Of a stretch of 64,000 nucleotides of DNA, positions 1 to 10,527 are shown piece by piece. Position numbers and translations under genes: made by a program. The DNA lies in the NCBI GenBank assembly GCA_003615045.1, contig ML014151.1:1-64000 (forward strand). The letters are read 5' to 3'. Below the pieces are notes generated by a model. That model had not been told where the DNA came from. It saw only the letters and a program-made list of their open reading frames with translations, and did no database searches. This DNA is from Caulochytrium protostelioides. Its lineage: Eukaryota > Chytridiomycota > Caulochytriomycetes > Caulochytriales > Caulochytriaceae. The first letter of the stretch is position 1; each line of letters begins with the position of its first letter.

Positions 1-1074
1 GTAGAGCACTGAAAAGCGCGTCTGCTTCCAGGGAACCCCCTGCGTCTTGTTGCTCTCGGCTGAGCCGTAGTTGTAGGTCAGCATCGACGTCAGGGTGTCG
101 ACGTCCTTGTATTTGGGGGTGAGGCCGCTGCGGACGACGTTGTCGCTGGCCGCCATGCACTCGACAATGTCGCCCGACAGGTACGCGTGCGGCTCGTTGG
201 CCGCGAGGAAGACGGCCTCGCCGGGGCCCAACCGAACCAGGTTGAGCAAGAACGAGCAGAACACGCCCACGTCCCCCGGGAATTGGCTGTTCAACCTGAT
301 CACGAGCGCATCCACCGCTGCTTCCGGTGATGAGTCTGACGACGATGCCGCCGCCGCCGACTCAGATGACGCCGACGAGGCGACGCGGGCGGACGCAAGG
401 GCCACGAGGTCGCGGACGCAGGCGCGGACGTGGTCTTCGGGCGCCACCATCAGCGCTGTAAAGAGGGCACGGAGCGCGGACTTGATCTGCGAGGGATCTC
501 CGTGCGCCTCGGCGACGGCGCGTCGGAACGCCGCGGCCGCCGAGACGCCCACGACCGCGGCGAACGGCGCGTGCGACGCGAGAAAAGCGACAATCTCGGC
601 GACCGGGCGGAAGCCCATGAAGCCCTCGAAGGCGGTGACCGCTACCGCCATTTCAGGCTTGTGGTTCGGGTCCTTGTAGACGTCCGGGCGTTCGCGATGC
701 AGCTTCTGCGCCAGCGCGCGGTCCGGGTGGGCCTGGATGGACAGCGCCTTGCGGATCGAGAGCACCTTGAAGAGGAAGGGCAGATCGCCGGCATACTTGG
801 CATGCACGGCGTCACCCAGGTTGGCGCGCGTGAGACGCGAGCGCAGCAGCTCCGCGGCCGGCGGCGCGCCGGCCGCAGCGTCGGCGTGGTGGGAGACCAC
901 GTGCGACGGCGCGGTAGGATGCGTGCCCATCCAGTACTCGGCATACGGCCGATCGCTGTCGATCGCCTGCTGACGGTCCCTCCGCGCATACTGCGCGACG
1001 ATGGAGTGATCTCCGAGTTGGCCCCAGTCGTAGTGCATCACCTGGCCGGTGATCTTGAAAACAGCGCCAGACAT
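1..1074 (-). CDS. PMI40: Mannose-6-phosphate isomerase type I (3'-truncated by window edge)
   Basis: Interconverts mannose-6-phosphate and fructose-6-phosphate in the cytosol, supplying GDP-mannose for glycosylation and the cell wall. The start is the ATG at 1074, followed by the typical opening GQVMHYDWG. The first 358 codons are open to the window edge with no stop; family members have about 400-450 residues, so roughly the last fifth lies outside. The zinc-site signature SIQAHPD is near residue 110, NHKPEM near 138, and the cupin block with NEPHAYLSGD and VECMAASDNVVRSGLTPKY lies near 287-318. These residues include the expected Gln, His, Glu and His metal ligands. The gene is divergent from the cytidylyltransferase gene at 2228. 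It looks intact. Confidence 0.95.
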   Translation of the reverse strand, partial: MSGAVFKITGQVMHYDWGQLGDHSIVAQYARRDRQQAIDSDRPYAEYWMGTHPTAPSHVVSHHADAAAGAPPAAELLRSRLTRANLGDAVHAKYAGDLPFLFKVLSIRKALSIQAHPDRALAQKLHRERPDVYKDPNHKPEMAVAVTAFEGFMGFRPVAEIVAFLASHAPFAAVVGVSAAAAFRRAVAEAHGDPSQIKSALRALFTALMVAPEDHVRACVRDLVALASARVASSASSESAAAASSSDSSPEAAVDALVIRLNSQFPGDVGVFCSFLLNLVRLGPGEAVFLAANEPHAYLSGDIVECMAASDNVVRSGLTPKYKDVDTLTSMLTYNYGSAESNKTQGVPWKQTRFSVLY

Positions 1075-2227
1075 CGTGAGAGCGGACGGAGGCGCGAAAG
1101 GATCAGAGAAGCGCACACAACGACCAATCGTGAGAGGAGCCAGAGAAAAGGAAGGCTGATCTGTCTCTGGTCAAACGGCAAGAAGGCGGGTTCATGACAC
1201 CACGAGGGAGATGGGTCAGCGGTCAGCATGCGATGAGCGACTCATTCGCGCGTCCATTCCACGTGCTGGTTGTTGGAAGCAACAGGCTCGACGCTTCGAC
1301 ATGGCCTGGCACCCGCCGTCGACGCGGTCAGCCCATGAAGCGCCCCTTGGGGAGTGGGCGATCCTTCGATCGCACGCGGTGGATGGCACGGCCGGTCCCG
1401 CTGGTATGGTGTCGCAGGGCCCCTAGCGGCGGTTGCCCGGCACGCCGCAGCGATCCTTCGCGTCGCTTGACCGTGACCGCAGCCATGGCTCCTCGGACCG
1501 GATCGGACCAGGGTCGCGTGCGGGTTGGCCCATGTCACTCCGACGGGCTAGGCCGGCGCAGGAGGAGCCTGGAGCGAGTCAGCACACCGTCCAGCGGGCA
1601 CGCCGTCGCCGCCGCCGTCGGGTCCTTCAACGCCGTTCCTGGTGCTCGGCACAAGACAGCGAAAACAAACCAATTAAGAGGAAATCTCGGTGCCGCCTTC
1701 GCCGCCGCGGTGCCCGAGACAGGCTAGACCACGCCGAGCTCGCGGGAGCGATGCGGACCAGCGGCGTCATTCGGCTGCCACCCGGTTCCCACCGCGCCTC
1801 GCTCATGCACGGCGTCGGGAACGGAGGCGCTTCGTGAGGCCGATTCACAGCCACGGCGGCGTTTCGCTGTCTTCATAAGCCCCGCTTGCGGCCGCTGCCG
1901 ATGCGAGGGCCAGCGAGGGCCAGCGCGGGTCGGCGATGCCGCCGGCGAAAGCCGCGACGCGCCGTCATCTGCCGCGGATGGATGCGACGCGACGACGCGT
2001 CTCTGCGTGGATGCTGAGGGAGGCTGCATCGGCCGTTGACGAGGCCGCCCCATCCTGTTGGCCGTCGATGCGTCGTTCCTTCTTTTTCACGATCCCCGCC
2101 TGCGGGTCTTGTTCATACCCCTCGCTTCCGCCACGCGCTCTCTGACGCATCCGCACCCCCCTGGTGCTCGTGCTCCGCTCTCCGCACCCGTGTCGCCTGC
2201 CGACGGTTGCTCCGCTTGATCCTCACG
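1075..2227. promoter_or_regulatory. Divergent intergenic region between MPI and PCT1
   Basis: About 1.15 kb separates two divergently read genes, so it should carry both promoters. It is GC-rich with no clear TATA box. Open frames on both strands are compositionally biased (Arg/Ala/Pro) and carry no recognisable motif, so I call no gene here. Confidence 0.4.
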
Positions 2228-3565
2228 ATGGCCCCTAAACGCAAGTTGTCCAAGGCCAAGCCGGCGAAGTCCGCGGCATCGTCGTCATCATCATCATCGG
2301 CGGCGCCGGCGGCAGCTTCGCTCTCGTCCGTGTCCGGTCGGCCATCCAGCACCGGATCGTGGGTGGTGGACGACCACGTGACGGCCATGGACACGGCCGT
2401 GGGCACCGCGACCGCCGCATCGCTGGCGTCGACCTCGACGTCGGCGTCCGCATCGCCGTCGCCGTCGCCATCGCCATCGCCATCGCAGTCGCCGCCGGAA
2501 GCGCTATCGCGGAGTACCTCGCCCGTCCCGTCGGCGTCCGCCACGTCGTCGCCCGCGCCGTCGCCGCAGCTGAAAGCCGTGCCGCTGACGTTCGACACGG
2601 CCGCGACCGAAGGGTTCCACATCAATCCGCCGCCCACCGACCGTCCCGTGCGCTTGTACTGCGACGGCATCTGGGATCTCTTCCACTTGGGCCACGCCCG
2701 CGCGCTGGAGCAGGCCAAGAAGCGGTTCCCGAACACGCATCTGATCGTCGGCGTCTGCAACGACGCGCTGACGCACGCCAAGAAGGGCAAGACGGTCATG
2801 AACCAGGTCGAGCGGGCGGAGTCACTGCGCCACTGCCGCTGGGTCGACGAGGTCATTGAGGACGCGCCGTGGGTCATCGACCGCGCGTTCCTTGACGCGC
2901 ACGCGATCGACTACGTCGCCCACGACGACCTGCCGTACGTGAGCGCCGACTCAGAAGACATCTACCAGTTCGTGAAGGACGCGGGCCAGTTCGTCACGAC
3001 ACGCCGCACCAACGGCGTGTCGACCTCGGAGCTGATCACGCGCATCGTGCGCGACTACGAGGCCTATATCCGCCGCAACCTGTCACGCGGCGTCTCCCGC
3101 AAAGACCTCAATGTCTCGTACATCAAGGCCCAGGAGATCCGCATGAAGTCGCATGTCCAGCGCTTGCTCAAGACCGTCCAGAACAACCTGCTCACGCCAC
3201 CCGGGCGCGAAGACGTGTGGCGCGGCGTTATTGACTTCCTCGACGAGGCCCGCGAGGATTTCTCCCGCGGGTTCGTCTCGCTGTTCACCCGCGCCGACGG
3301 CCGCCCGCGCTTGTTTAGCCGCATCTCCAGCGGCATCTCCATCGCGTCGAGTCCGCCCGCCAGCCCGCGCCCGACGGATGTGTTTGACGACGCCATCTCC
3401 GAGTATGCCTCCTCGACCTCCGCGCCCGCCTCCGCGGCCGCCACCCTCGGCTCCGCCGCGCCCCGCTCGGCGACCCCGTCCGCCGTCTCCACCTCGGCGT
3501 CCCAGGCGCCCGCCATCAATCTGCATCTGCCCGCGCCCAAATCGAAAAAGATGCGCGTCGTCTAG
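2228..3565 (+). CDS. PCT1: CTP:phosphocholine cytidylyltransferase
   Basis: Makes CDP-choline from CTP and phosphocholine, the rate-limiting step of the Kennedy phosphatidylcholine pathway. The start is placed at the ATG at 2228 (MAPKRKLSK, a basic nuclear-localisation-like opening); an upstream in-frame ATG at 2036 would add 64 non-conserved residues. Residues 15-130 are Ser/Ala-rich low complexity. The catalytic nucleotidyltransferase fold starts near 138 ([15 protein letters not shown]) with the HxGH motif HLGH at about 153-156. RTNGVSTS, matching the family RTEGISTS signature, is near 259-266. An amphipathic stretch at about 300-350, including [12 protein letters not shown], fits the membrane-binding lipid-sensing helix. 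The Ser/Pro-rich tail resembles the phosphorylated tail of animal CCT. 445 residues. Confidence 0.95.
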   Translation: MAPKRKLSKAKPAKSAASSSSSSSAAPAAASLSSVSGRPSSTGSWVVDDHVTAMDTAVGTATAASLASTSTSASASPSPSPSPSPSQSPPEALSRSTSPVPSASATSSPAPSPQLKAVPLTFDTAATEGFHINPPPTDRPVRLYCDGIWDLFHLGHARALEQAKKRFPNTHLIVGVCNDALTHAKKGKTVMNQVERAESLRHCRWVDEVIEDAPWVIDRAFLDAHAIDYVAHDDLPYVSADSEDIYQFVKDAGQFVTTRRTNGVSTSELITRIVRDYEAYIRRNLSRGVSRKDLNVSYIKAQEIRMKSHVQRLLKTVQNNLLTPPGREDVWRGVIDFLDEAREDFSRGFVSLFTRADGRPRLFSRISSGISIASSPPASPRPTDVFDDAISEYASSTSAPASAAATLGSAAPRSATPSAVSTSASQAPAINLHLPAPKSKKMRVV

Positions 3566-3894
3566 TGACGCGACCCACTCGCTGCCGCTGCCGCCCTGGC
3601 CGGGCGAGGTCGGCGAGCCCCCCGTCACGAGCCGTTGGCTCGTGCTGCTGCTGTTTTTCCGGGGTGCGGGTCCCTGCCCCCTCGGCAGCCTACCGGCGAT
3701 CCGCTCCAGAAAAATGACTTTGTTTATTCTCTTTATTATTGTATATCGCGTTGACTCGGGTGACTGAAGGCCGGCCACGTTCAAGCCACCCTTCGAGCCG
3801 GCTCCCGCAGCGGCAGTCGTTTGCGCGGAGGGTTGGCGGCGCCGCGTGATCAACCAGCGCTTCGGCTCGTCGTCAGCTCGTCGTCAGCTCGTCG
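3566..3894. other. Convergent intergenic spacer
   Basis: The 3' ends of PCT1 and the minus-strand gene at 3895 face each other. An AT-rich run at about 3706-3745 stands out from the GC-rich surroundings and probably marks transcript 3'-end signals. No gene is seen. Confidence 0.4.
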
Positions 3895-3908
3895 TCAGCT
3901 CGTCGTCA
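3865..3908. repeat. Four perfect 11-bp tandem units spanning a stop codon
   Basis: The unit GCTCGTCGTCA repeats exactly four times (3865-3875, 3876-3886, 3887-3897, 3898-3908). On the minus strand each unit reads TGACGACGAGC, and the stop of the minus-strand gene ending at 3895 is the TGA of one unit. Because 11 is not a multiple of 3, successive units place TGA in all three frames. Confidence 0.9.
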
Positions 3909-5181
3909 TCTCGGCGGCGGCGTCCGTCAGTCGAGGCCGTTTGCGGAGTTTCAGCGGGCGATCGGCAGCGCGCGGGCCGAGCAGGGGCGTGGCCACGGGC
4001 ACGGCGGGCGGGACCTGCGCTTCGTCATACTGAAACCCCGGCCGCTGCAGCAGCAGCACGCTGCACTGCTCGGCGCGAGGAGCGCCCGCTGAAACTCCCT
4101 CGGCCGAGCGCGCCATGTCTTGCCGCAAGGGCTCGCCACGCGCAACGACGCGGTCCATCAGGACGCGGCAGAGCCCCGGGTCGCCGGCCGCCGGCGCGGG
4201 GGTGTGCCACGCGGCGTCGGCGTCCGCGGCCAGCGCGAGGGCCCACGCGGGCGCCGGTGCCGCGCGCGCCGCGAGGACGGCTCGAAGCGACGGCGCCGCC
4301 GGCTCGCGCGGCGGGCCCACGACCGCCCAGAAGCGGGCGCCGCAGACGCGCCGCAGATCGGCCATCACGACGCCGTCGACGCACGCGTAGTCGAGGACGC
4401 GGAGATGGGCCAGCCGCGCGATGCCGGCGAGGTGCTGCGCCTCGAGGCGAGCGGCCGCCGCGGCGCGGAGGTACCGCACCGGGGGAGCGGCGCCACGCGT
4501 GTTCGAATCCGCGGCGGCGGCGCGCGCGTGGAACGCGCGATAGCAGGCGGCGTCCAGCCGACAAGACCGCGACACCACATCGATCGAGCTTAACGCGCGC
4601 CAGGCGCCGCATCCACCAACGGCCTCAACGACCGGTGCCGGGAGATCGTCGCCGACCGTGTGCGGTTCCCCGGTCAGGATGAGGTGCCGTGTATGCTGGG
4701 CCAAGGCCGCCACGATTGGACGGCCTGACCGCTGCCAGCGCGTGAGGACGAGCGGATTGACGGCGAGGGCGCGCAGCCCCAAGGCATCGGGAAACGCGGC
4801 CATAAGCAGCCCTAAACACCGTGCGTCGTCGCGCTCGCTCGCGGCCTCGGGGAGCCCATGGCCGGGTGGTTGCAGGGACGGCTGCGCCGCGCCGCGGTCA
4901 TCGTCCTGGGTGCACACGACATAGAGCGCTCGGACGAGCAGCCGCCCGTGCGGATCCCACGGCAGATCGCCGAGGCCCGGGCCGAGTCGCCGAGACGTGA
5001 GCGCTATGGTCGCCGCCGCTAGATGCGCAAGCGACACGTGGTCGGGGCGCGCGGGCGGCAGCAGGGCGCCGGGCAGGGCGGCGTACGCGGCGAAACGGTC
5101 GGGGGCCAGCGCCGAGGATCCGATGCGCCGCGCGATGGCATACGTGGGCGACGACGATGCGCGCTGGGGAGACGCGGCCAT
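3895..5181 (-). CDS. Unrecognised Ala/Arg-rich protein, possibly LRR or F-box-like
   Basis: I do not recognise the family. The preferred start is the ATG at 5181 (MAASPQRASSS), giving 428 residues; in-frame ATGs at 5310 and 5547 would extend it with non-conserved-looking sequence. The middle has loosely spaced Leu patterns such as LAGIARLAHLRVLDYACV and MADLRRVCG that resemble degenerate leucine-rich repeats of F-box proteins, but no F-box is convincing. The C-terminus is basic (PLKLRKRPRLTD). The length of open frame and the non-random Leu/Ala/His-rich composition support a real gene. It is divergent from the gene at 5798, with about 600 bp between. The ending lies inside an 11-bp tandem repeat. 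Confidence 0.6.
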   Translation of the reverse strand: MAASPQRASSSPTYAIARRIGSSALAPDRFAAYAALPGALLPPARPDHVSLAHLAAATIALTSRRLGPGLGDLPWDPHGRLLVRALYVVCTQDDDRGAAQPSLQPPGHGLPEAASERDDARCLGLLMAAFPDALGLRALAVNPLVLTRWQRSGRPIVAALAQHTRHLILTGEPHTVGDDLPAPVVEAVGGCGAWRALSSIDVVSRSCRLDAACYRAFHARAAAADSNTRGAAPPVRYLRAAAAARLEAQHLAGIARLAHLRVLDYACVDGVVMADLRRVCGARFWAVVGPPREPAAPSLRAVLAARAAPAPAWALALAADADAAWHTPAPAAGDPGLCRVLMDRVVARGEPLRQDMARSAEGVSAGAPRAEQCSVLLLQRPGFQYDEAQVPPAVPVATPLLGPRAADRPLKLRKRPRLTDAAAEMTTS

Positions 5182-5797
5182 CGCGGCGGGACCGCGGGCG
5201 ACGCGATGGAGGCGCGCTGTGCTCGCCGCCCCCCGCGTGCCCTGACAAGGTTTCCAGGGAAAGGCGTCGAGAGCGACCGAGAAAAGCACACGTCTTGTCG
5301 TCGTCAGCATGAGTACCTCGCCGCTGTTTGGTTCATCGCGATGTTTGTTCCGCCATGCAGTGATGCACTGATGCAATGATGGCGAGTCGCACCATGTCGA
5401 ATTTCCCTTCGAGAAGGCGTGAAGGGATCGCCCGCAGTGGCGCGGGGCCCAAAACTCCGCCACACGGTGGCGTCGGGCACCGCTCCGGAAAAGTCCGACC
5501 ACGTTGCCGGCTGTGCTCTGCGCCGCCGATCCATCCGGGTTCGCCAACCGTCCCTCGCCCGCAGACCTGCCCCGGTCCCCGACGCCCTGAAGGAAGAGAG
5601 ACGCGATCGCGACGATGGCGTTTTGACGGCGTTCTCATCATCCGTCACGCGTTGGCTATCCACCCTCATTCTCCCATCACGCGCTCATCGATGCTTCTTG
5701 TTGAAAGCACGCGGGCCCCGCATCCAGTCGCATCGTACTCGCGCGGCCTGATTTTACCGCCGTCTCGCGGCCCACTCGCTCCTCTGACGTCGCCGCG
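5182..5797. promoter_or_regulatory. Divergent intergenic region
   Basis: About 616 bp separates divergently read genes. It is somewhat AT-richer around 5330-5400. No gene and no clear TATA element are seen. Confidence 0.35.
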
Positions 5798-6493
5798 ATG
5801 TCCGGCGACGGCAACGACAGCAGCAGCAGCAGCAGCAGCGACTTTGGCCCGGCGCCGCCGCCGAAGCGCGCCAAGCGCGCCAAGCGCGCCGAGCCTTCCG
5901 AGCCAGCCGTCGCCGCCCCTTCCCAACCCACGAGCGAAGACGATGCGCTCCTGGCGCGCATCATCGCCCGCGCCGCGCGCCCGATGGCGTCCCCGACACC
6001 ACCGCCGGCCGCAACGCCGCGACGCGAGGCATGGATGACGACGCCGGCGACGCTGCAGGACGCGATCGGACGACCAGGACCCGTCATGCAGGGCCGCACG
6101 TTCAAGCGGTTCCGCGGGCGGGACGATCCGCCGGTGGCCCGGAGTACCGCGACCGCGACCGCGGCGGCAACGGCGGCGGCGGCGGCCGCCGGCGAGACCC
6201 GTATGGTAGTGCCGGCGCCGCCGCGGTCGGAAAAGAGCCTGATGGCGGTGCACCAGGAGGCGCAGGCGCGGGCGGCTGCCGCGAAGGCCGCGGCGCGGAA
6301 GGCCGCGGCGGCGCGCGGGGAGCCCGAGACGGCGGCGGGCCGCGCCGACCGCGAGCAGGCCTTTCTGGACCGCCAGTGGAACTACGAGCGGGATATGCGC
6401 GGCGCCGGCGGCGTCCAGCCGGGCGACGCCGCCAAGCTGCTGCGCCACAAGAGCACCCTCAGCAGCCGCTTCGGCCCGGCCTCGAGCTCCTAA
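5798..6493 (+). CDS. GPALPP-motif / DUF3752-like protein
   Basis: A 231-residue basic protein. A poly-Ser acidic start is followed near residue 17 by GPAPPPKRAKRAKR, resembling the GPALPP motif plus a nuclear-localisation run. REAWMTTPA near residue 75 matches the REEWM-type signature at the start of DUF3752. The C-terminus has charged helical Ala/Arg/Glu sequence, then FLDRQWNYERDM and a terminal LSSRFGPASSS, as in GPALPP1-like proteins that end in a SRF motif. The role of the family is unclear; nuclear or spliceosome-linked is suggested. The short length and the degree of low complexity leave the assignment moderate. Confidence 0.62.
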   Translation: MSGDGNDSSSSSSSDFGPAPPPKRAKRAKRAEPSEPAVAAPSQPTSEDDALLARIIARAARPMASPTPPPAATPRREAWMTTPATLQDAIGRPGPVMQGRTFKRFRGRDDPPVARSTATATAAATAAAAAAGETRMVVPAPPRSEKSLMAVHQEAQARAAAAKAAARKAAAARGEPETAAGRADREQAFLDRQWNYERDMRGAGGVQPGDAAKLLRHKSTLSSRFGPASSS

Positions 6494-6636
6494 ACCCGCT
6501 TCGCGGGGATGCTGTGCGCCGGCTTGGATGTGCGCCTGTTCTCCGGGTCTCTTCGTGATCCGTGCTTTGCTGGTATTGGCCTATATATCAAGAGTGGCCT
6601 TCTGTCAGAATGAGGGGATGCGTGCTGCGCCACCGA

Positions 6637-7485
6637 TCACGACGACGCGGCCAATGGCGGCGTGTCCATTACGGGCGTGTCCGCCACGAACGTGTGCACC
6701 ACGAACGTGTCCGCCACGGGCGTGTCCGTGACAGTTGTCTCCGCCACCGGTGTTGTGTCCCTCTTGGACTGGGCCGCAGTGGCGGCCATCACTTCGCCGG
6801 CGGCACGGGCGGCGTCGCACGTGGCGTAGCTCTCGCGGCCGGTCGCTCGCGCCACGGCCGCCAGGATCCGGTCGCTCAGGCGACGGAAGCGGTCCACGTG
6901 CGCGGACCCGTCGGACCCGTCGTCGGCGCAGATCGCTATGGCATAGTCGAACCGCACGACGGGCACGTCCGCGCTGGGCGAGGTGCAGTGGTCGGCGCCG
7001 TCCGCCAGCAGCAGCAGCGTCGTCGTGTTGGCCACGTTGGGCGCGTCGAGCAGCGTGACGTACCAGGCCATGCCGACCGCCTGCCGGACCGCATGGTCCG
7101 GCAGGCGGTCGGCGTCTGGCTCGTCGAGGTCGTGCGCGTAGTCGCTGAGGGCTTCCGAGAACGACACCCCGTCAAAGGAATACTGCCGGGTCCCGCGTGC
7201 GGGATCATCGCGGACATCGAGGCCGGTCCAGGCGAAGTGATGAAAGTCGCCGACCTGGTCATGGAGGGCGCGCGGCGTCAGCAGCGGCAGGAACACCGAT
7301 GTGCGGAGCAGGCCCTGGTCGACGGCCGGAGCCGGGCAGAACGACCACGTGGCCTGCGGGTCAAAGCGCTGTCCATACGCGGCGCTCGGCCAGTAGACGC
7401 GTCGCGCCTCGGCTGCCAGGACATGGATCGCCCACACGGCGGCGAGGAGCAACAGGCTCCTCAGCGCGACTATGACACCGGCCAT
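6637..7485 (-). CDS. Secreted protein with C-terminal pentapeptide repeats
   Basis: 282 residues. It begins with a clear signal peptide (MAGVIVALRSLLLLAAVWAI, then a small-residue AEA site), so it should enter the secretory pathway. The mature part (about 26-225) has several aromatic and Asp-rich blocks such as WTGLDVRDD and VRFDYAIAICADD and four or five cysteines. I do not recognise a domain. The last 45 residues are built from a Thr/Val/Asp/Pro pentapeptide of the type D-T-x-V-A repeated about seven times, encoded by a 15-bp tandem repeat. Such Thr-rich tails are typical O-glycosylation stalks. It is convergent with the gene ending at 6493, 143 bp away. Confidence 0.7.
   Translation of the reverse strand: MAGVIVALRSLLLLAAVWAIHVLAAEARRVYWPSAAYGQRFDPQATWSFCPAPAVDQGLLRTSVFLPLLTPRALHDQVGDFHHFAWTGLDVRDDPARGTRQYSFDGVSFSEALSDYAHDLDEPDADRLPDHAVRQAVGMAWYVTLLDAPNVANTTTLLLLADGADHCTSPSADVPVVRFDYAIAICADDGSDGSAHVDRFRRLSDRILAAVARATGRESYATCDAARAAGEVMAATAAQSKRDTTPVAETTVTDTPVADTFVVHTFVADTPVMDTPPLAASS
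6661..6758. repeat. 15-bp tandem repeat coding the pentapeptide tail
   Basis: An imperfect unit of the type GTGTCCGCCACGAAC (plus-strand view) repeats about six to seven times in the 3' end of the secreted-protein gene. The unit length is a multiple of three, so copy-number change keeps the frame. Confidence 0.75.
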
Positions 7486-8472
7486 CAGATGTCGTTGTGG
7501 TGGTTCAATGCGATGCAGCGATGAAGCAATAGAGCGATAGAGCTATAGAGCTATGGAGCAATAGAACAATCCAGCCGTAATCGACCAAGGCCAGCTGTGT
7601 GATATGAAAACGAAATGGAGGGGATTGCGACAGAGTGGCAGGGTGCGGCGGGCGACAGGGAGTTTGCGAGGTGGGCCAGGCCCTTCCGTGGAAGATCACC
7701 GGGATAGCCTATGATGCCCGGACAACAGCTAAAAAGCGAGGGAACCGGCAGATCAGCCGATCTTCATTGAAGAGAGATATATCGCGTGGATTTCGGCATT
7801 CTAAAGGAAACCCGTCCCTTCGACCCTTTCTCTGATGGGTCTGACGCCTGCAGGCAGTTCTCGGAGCCCATGGCTCTTCATCCTGATACCGCCGCTGCCG
7901 CCGCCCTCGGGGAGTGGTCAATCGCCGTGAGCCGCGGTGATTCGTTTGAAACCCCGCCTACCCACGTATCCGCACCACGAGTTCGTGCGTGCTTCCTGGT
8001 GGCCCCGTCCGCGGCGGTGCAGGCCCTCCGGCGGGCGGGACGGGCCGTGGCCGTCGCGTTGAGTACTGCGCGGCGCCGCCTCGGCGACATCGATTTTCGT
8101 CGTCCGTCCGCGGACATGTGCCCATTGACACGCGCGTGTGTTCGCATGCATGCCTGCGGCCATTCCGATCAGGGCAGGCGCGGCTTGTCCCCTTGTGACG
8201 TCGGGGCTGATGCTGCGACGACGGATGCTGATGCGCCGGATGCCGGAAGCCCAACAGGAGGTGGGCTTTTGCAGGAACCCCTTCCCCTCGCCCCGTTGCT
8301 TGTTGGCGACGGCGCCAAATAGTCATTTAAGGTGGTTGCCTTCCGCATCCGTTTTCTTGCGTCGAAAGACCGGGGGAAAGCCGACGGGACGAGGCGTGCA
8401 GATTCAGCGAGAACTCGAACCTTAGCCAGCCCCTTCGTTGTGCTTTCACTCTTTCTTTAGAGAATGACATCG
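7486..8472. other. Intergenic region, no gene supported
   Basis: Nearly 1 kb between the start of the secreted-protein gene and the 3' end of the NUDIX gene. The first 350 bp are AT-richer, with short AGAG(C)NATAG-type near-repeats at 7520-7570, and probably hold the promoter. Open frames at 7786-8322 and on the minus strand have no recognisable motif. Confidence 0.4.
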
Positions 8473-9563
8473 TCACAATCGGTGGAGATGCGCATCACGT
8501 GGCGCTGGTGATGCGGGACGCACTGGGGCGTCGGCGGCCGGCGCGGGTGGTCGCGCCTCGGACTCGGCGTGGTAGGCACTCGGGGGGGTCCGGGGCGAGG
8601 CGCCACGATGATCGCCAGCATGCGATGGCCCCGTGGCCGCCTTCGAACCCACGGGGGTCGACGACGCCGACGATGCTGCTGGCGGTGAGGATGCTGATGC
8701 TGATGCAGGCAATGGCGGCGTCGCGGCCGTCGCGACGGCGGCCGCCGGCGGTGGCGGCGGTCGTGGTGACCGCGAGGATGAAGAGGAAGATGATGGGGAA
8801 GAGGACCGATGCGTGGCGCTGGGCGCGTTGCCCATGTGGGGCCAGCGGGTGGACTGGTCGGGCGCGCAGTCGGCGAAGGCAGGCTCGCGGGCAAAGCCGA
8901 CGCGGGCCGCCTGGATCATGATGCCGGCCGTTAGCCCCCAGACCTTGCGGCGCACTGGGCCGTTGGACGCGGCAGGGGTAGCCTCAGCGACGGAACCGGC
9001 GGAAGCGGCAGAAGGGGCGGCGTCGTCAAAGGTGAAGGCATGCATGCGCCACGGGCCATACCGGCTCGCCAGGTCGACAAAGGTATGGCAGCCGTCCGAG
9101 GGCTGCGAGAACTCGCGCAGGGGCATCCAGAATGCTGCATCGACTTCGCTCGGCTGGCAGACCGGCAGATACGTCGTGGCGACCGGCGGGTCCAGCGTGC
9201 CGACGACGGGCGTCACGAGCAGCCCGCCCTTCGAGATGACGGCGTCAAGGGTCCCGACGACACGGACCGCCGCCGGGTCCAGCCCGACTTCCTCCTGCGC
9301 CTCGCGCAGCGCCGTCGCGACGGCGCTGGCGTCGTCCGGCTCCATCTTGCCGCCGGGCAAGGCGACCTCGCCGGCGTGGCTCCGCATCGCGCTCGCGCGC
9401 TGGGTCAGCAGCACGTTGATCTCGCCGCTCGCGTCGCGCGACAGCAGCACCAGCACCGCCGCCCGCGGGTTGGCGATCATGGGGTCGACGGGCGGGGGTG
9501 CATATGCCGCGAGCCGCGCCAGGATCGCTTCGTATGCGCGCGCGGTATAAACGGGGTTGCTGT

Positions 9564-9614
<51 letters not shown>

Positions 9615-9915
9615 ATGCGGGTGGCGGAGCTCCTGGTGTGGTCGGCAGGGCGGCCGACGCCACGGGCGAGGGCGCCGGGCGGTCCGGCATGATGGGTGCG
9701 GCTGAAGGGGCCGGCGACAGACGCGCGTCACACAGCGGCGCGACAATGCGGCCGCGGCGGAACGGATCGGTGCTGAGCAGTCGAGCGCTGCGTGCGTGTC
9801 GAGCACGTGGCAATGGCGAGGCGGAGACCCGGCGCGGGAGACTGAGGGCGGCAGTCGGAGGACCGCGCCGACGCCACGTGGAAAGCCGCGGCGCAGCGAG
9901 GCCGGCGGATCGCAT
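8473..9915 (-). CDS. Mitochondrial CoA-diphosphatase-type NUDIX hydrolase
   Basis: Predicted to hydrolyse CoA or acyl-CoA to 4'-phosphopantetheine and 3',5'-ADP, as PCD1/NUDT7/NUDT8 do. The start at 9915 (MRSAGLAAPRLSTWRRR) gives an Arg/Ser/Ala-rich N-terminus like a mitochondrial presequence; an in-frame ATG at 10134 is further upstream. Residues 101-117 are poly-alanine from a CGG/CCG tract. The NuCoA signature LLTQRASAMRSHAGEVALPGG overlaps the start of the Nudix box at about 188-211, which has all key residues (GG, REAQEEVGL). The downstream KGGLLVTPVVGTL also fits the family. Beyond about residue 350 the protein is Ser/Pro/Ala low complexity. 480 residues, longer than family members because of both tails. 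Confidence 0.9.
9564..9614. repeat. CGG trinucleotide tract, 17 units, coding poly-Ala
   Basis: Uninterrupted (CGG)17 on the plus strand, read on the minus strand as alanine codons just after the predicted presequence of the NUDIX hydrolase. Confidence 0.95.
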
Positions 9916-10527
9916 GGTCACCGCCAGCAGGCATACGCGGGGGGCTCGCTGCGCATGGGACGGCGGTGGCCCACCTGTGATGGCGAAAAGAGAAAACGAA
10001 TGGCTGCCGTCGTCGTCGGAGCGAAGGCTGCACGATGCGTCGTCGATCACGGCTTGGGACGCGGGCACGGGAGAGCTAGTCGGCGCTGGTGTCATCGCCG
10101 TCCACGGCGATGCTATAGGATCATTTTGGGCCATCCGGCAAGCGTCCGGCTAAAGCAGGATGTCTCGTGCCGGTACTGGATACTGACTCGTGGTTGGATG
10201 CGCGATGGGATGGGATGTGTTTTTGACAGACGCGGACGTCAAACAGTGGGTGGGTTGGGCCCGCGAGCGGCGGCGATAGCGATCGGCGTGTTCCCCTTCA
10301 CGTCTCCGTTGGCAAGGGGGGCCGCCGCACGCCGCCCTGCGCCGCCTCGAACTGGCTGGCGGCCGAGTCTCTTGCGCCGTCTACGTCGTTCCCGCGACCC
10401 AGTAGAACCCATCCCACGAGGATCACGCCGCGGACTGCACCTCCTGAAGGGCTGATTTTATCATCGGCTTTGTTGCTCTTATCTAAATGGACATCTCTAG
10501 ATGTGATACGCGCGGTAGTGCCGGCGA
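9916..10527. other. Intergenic: NUDIX promoter side and ThrRS 3' side
   Basis: Both neighbours are on the minus strand, so this holds the NUDIX 5' region and the ThrRS 3' end. AT-richer sequence at 10455-10505 fits a transcript-end region. No gene is seen. Confidence 0.35.

Noticed and set aside
9564-9614. GC trinucleotide tracts considered as CRISPR-like or satellite arrays
   Set aside because: Simple repeats without spacers; no CRISPR architecture.
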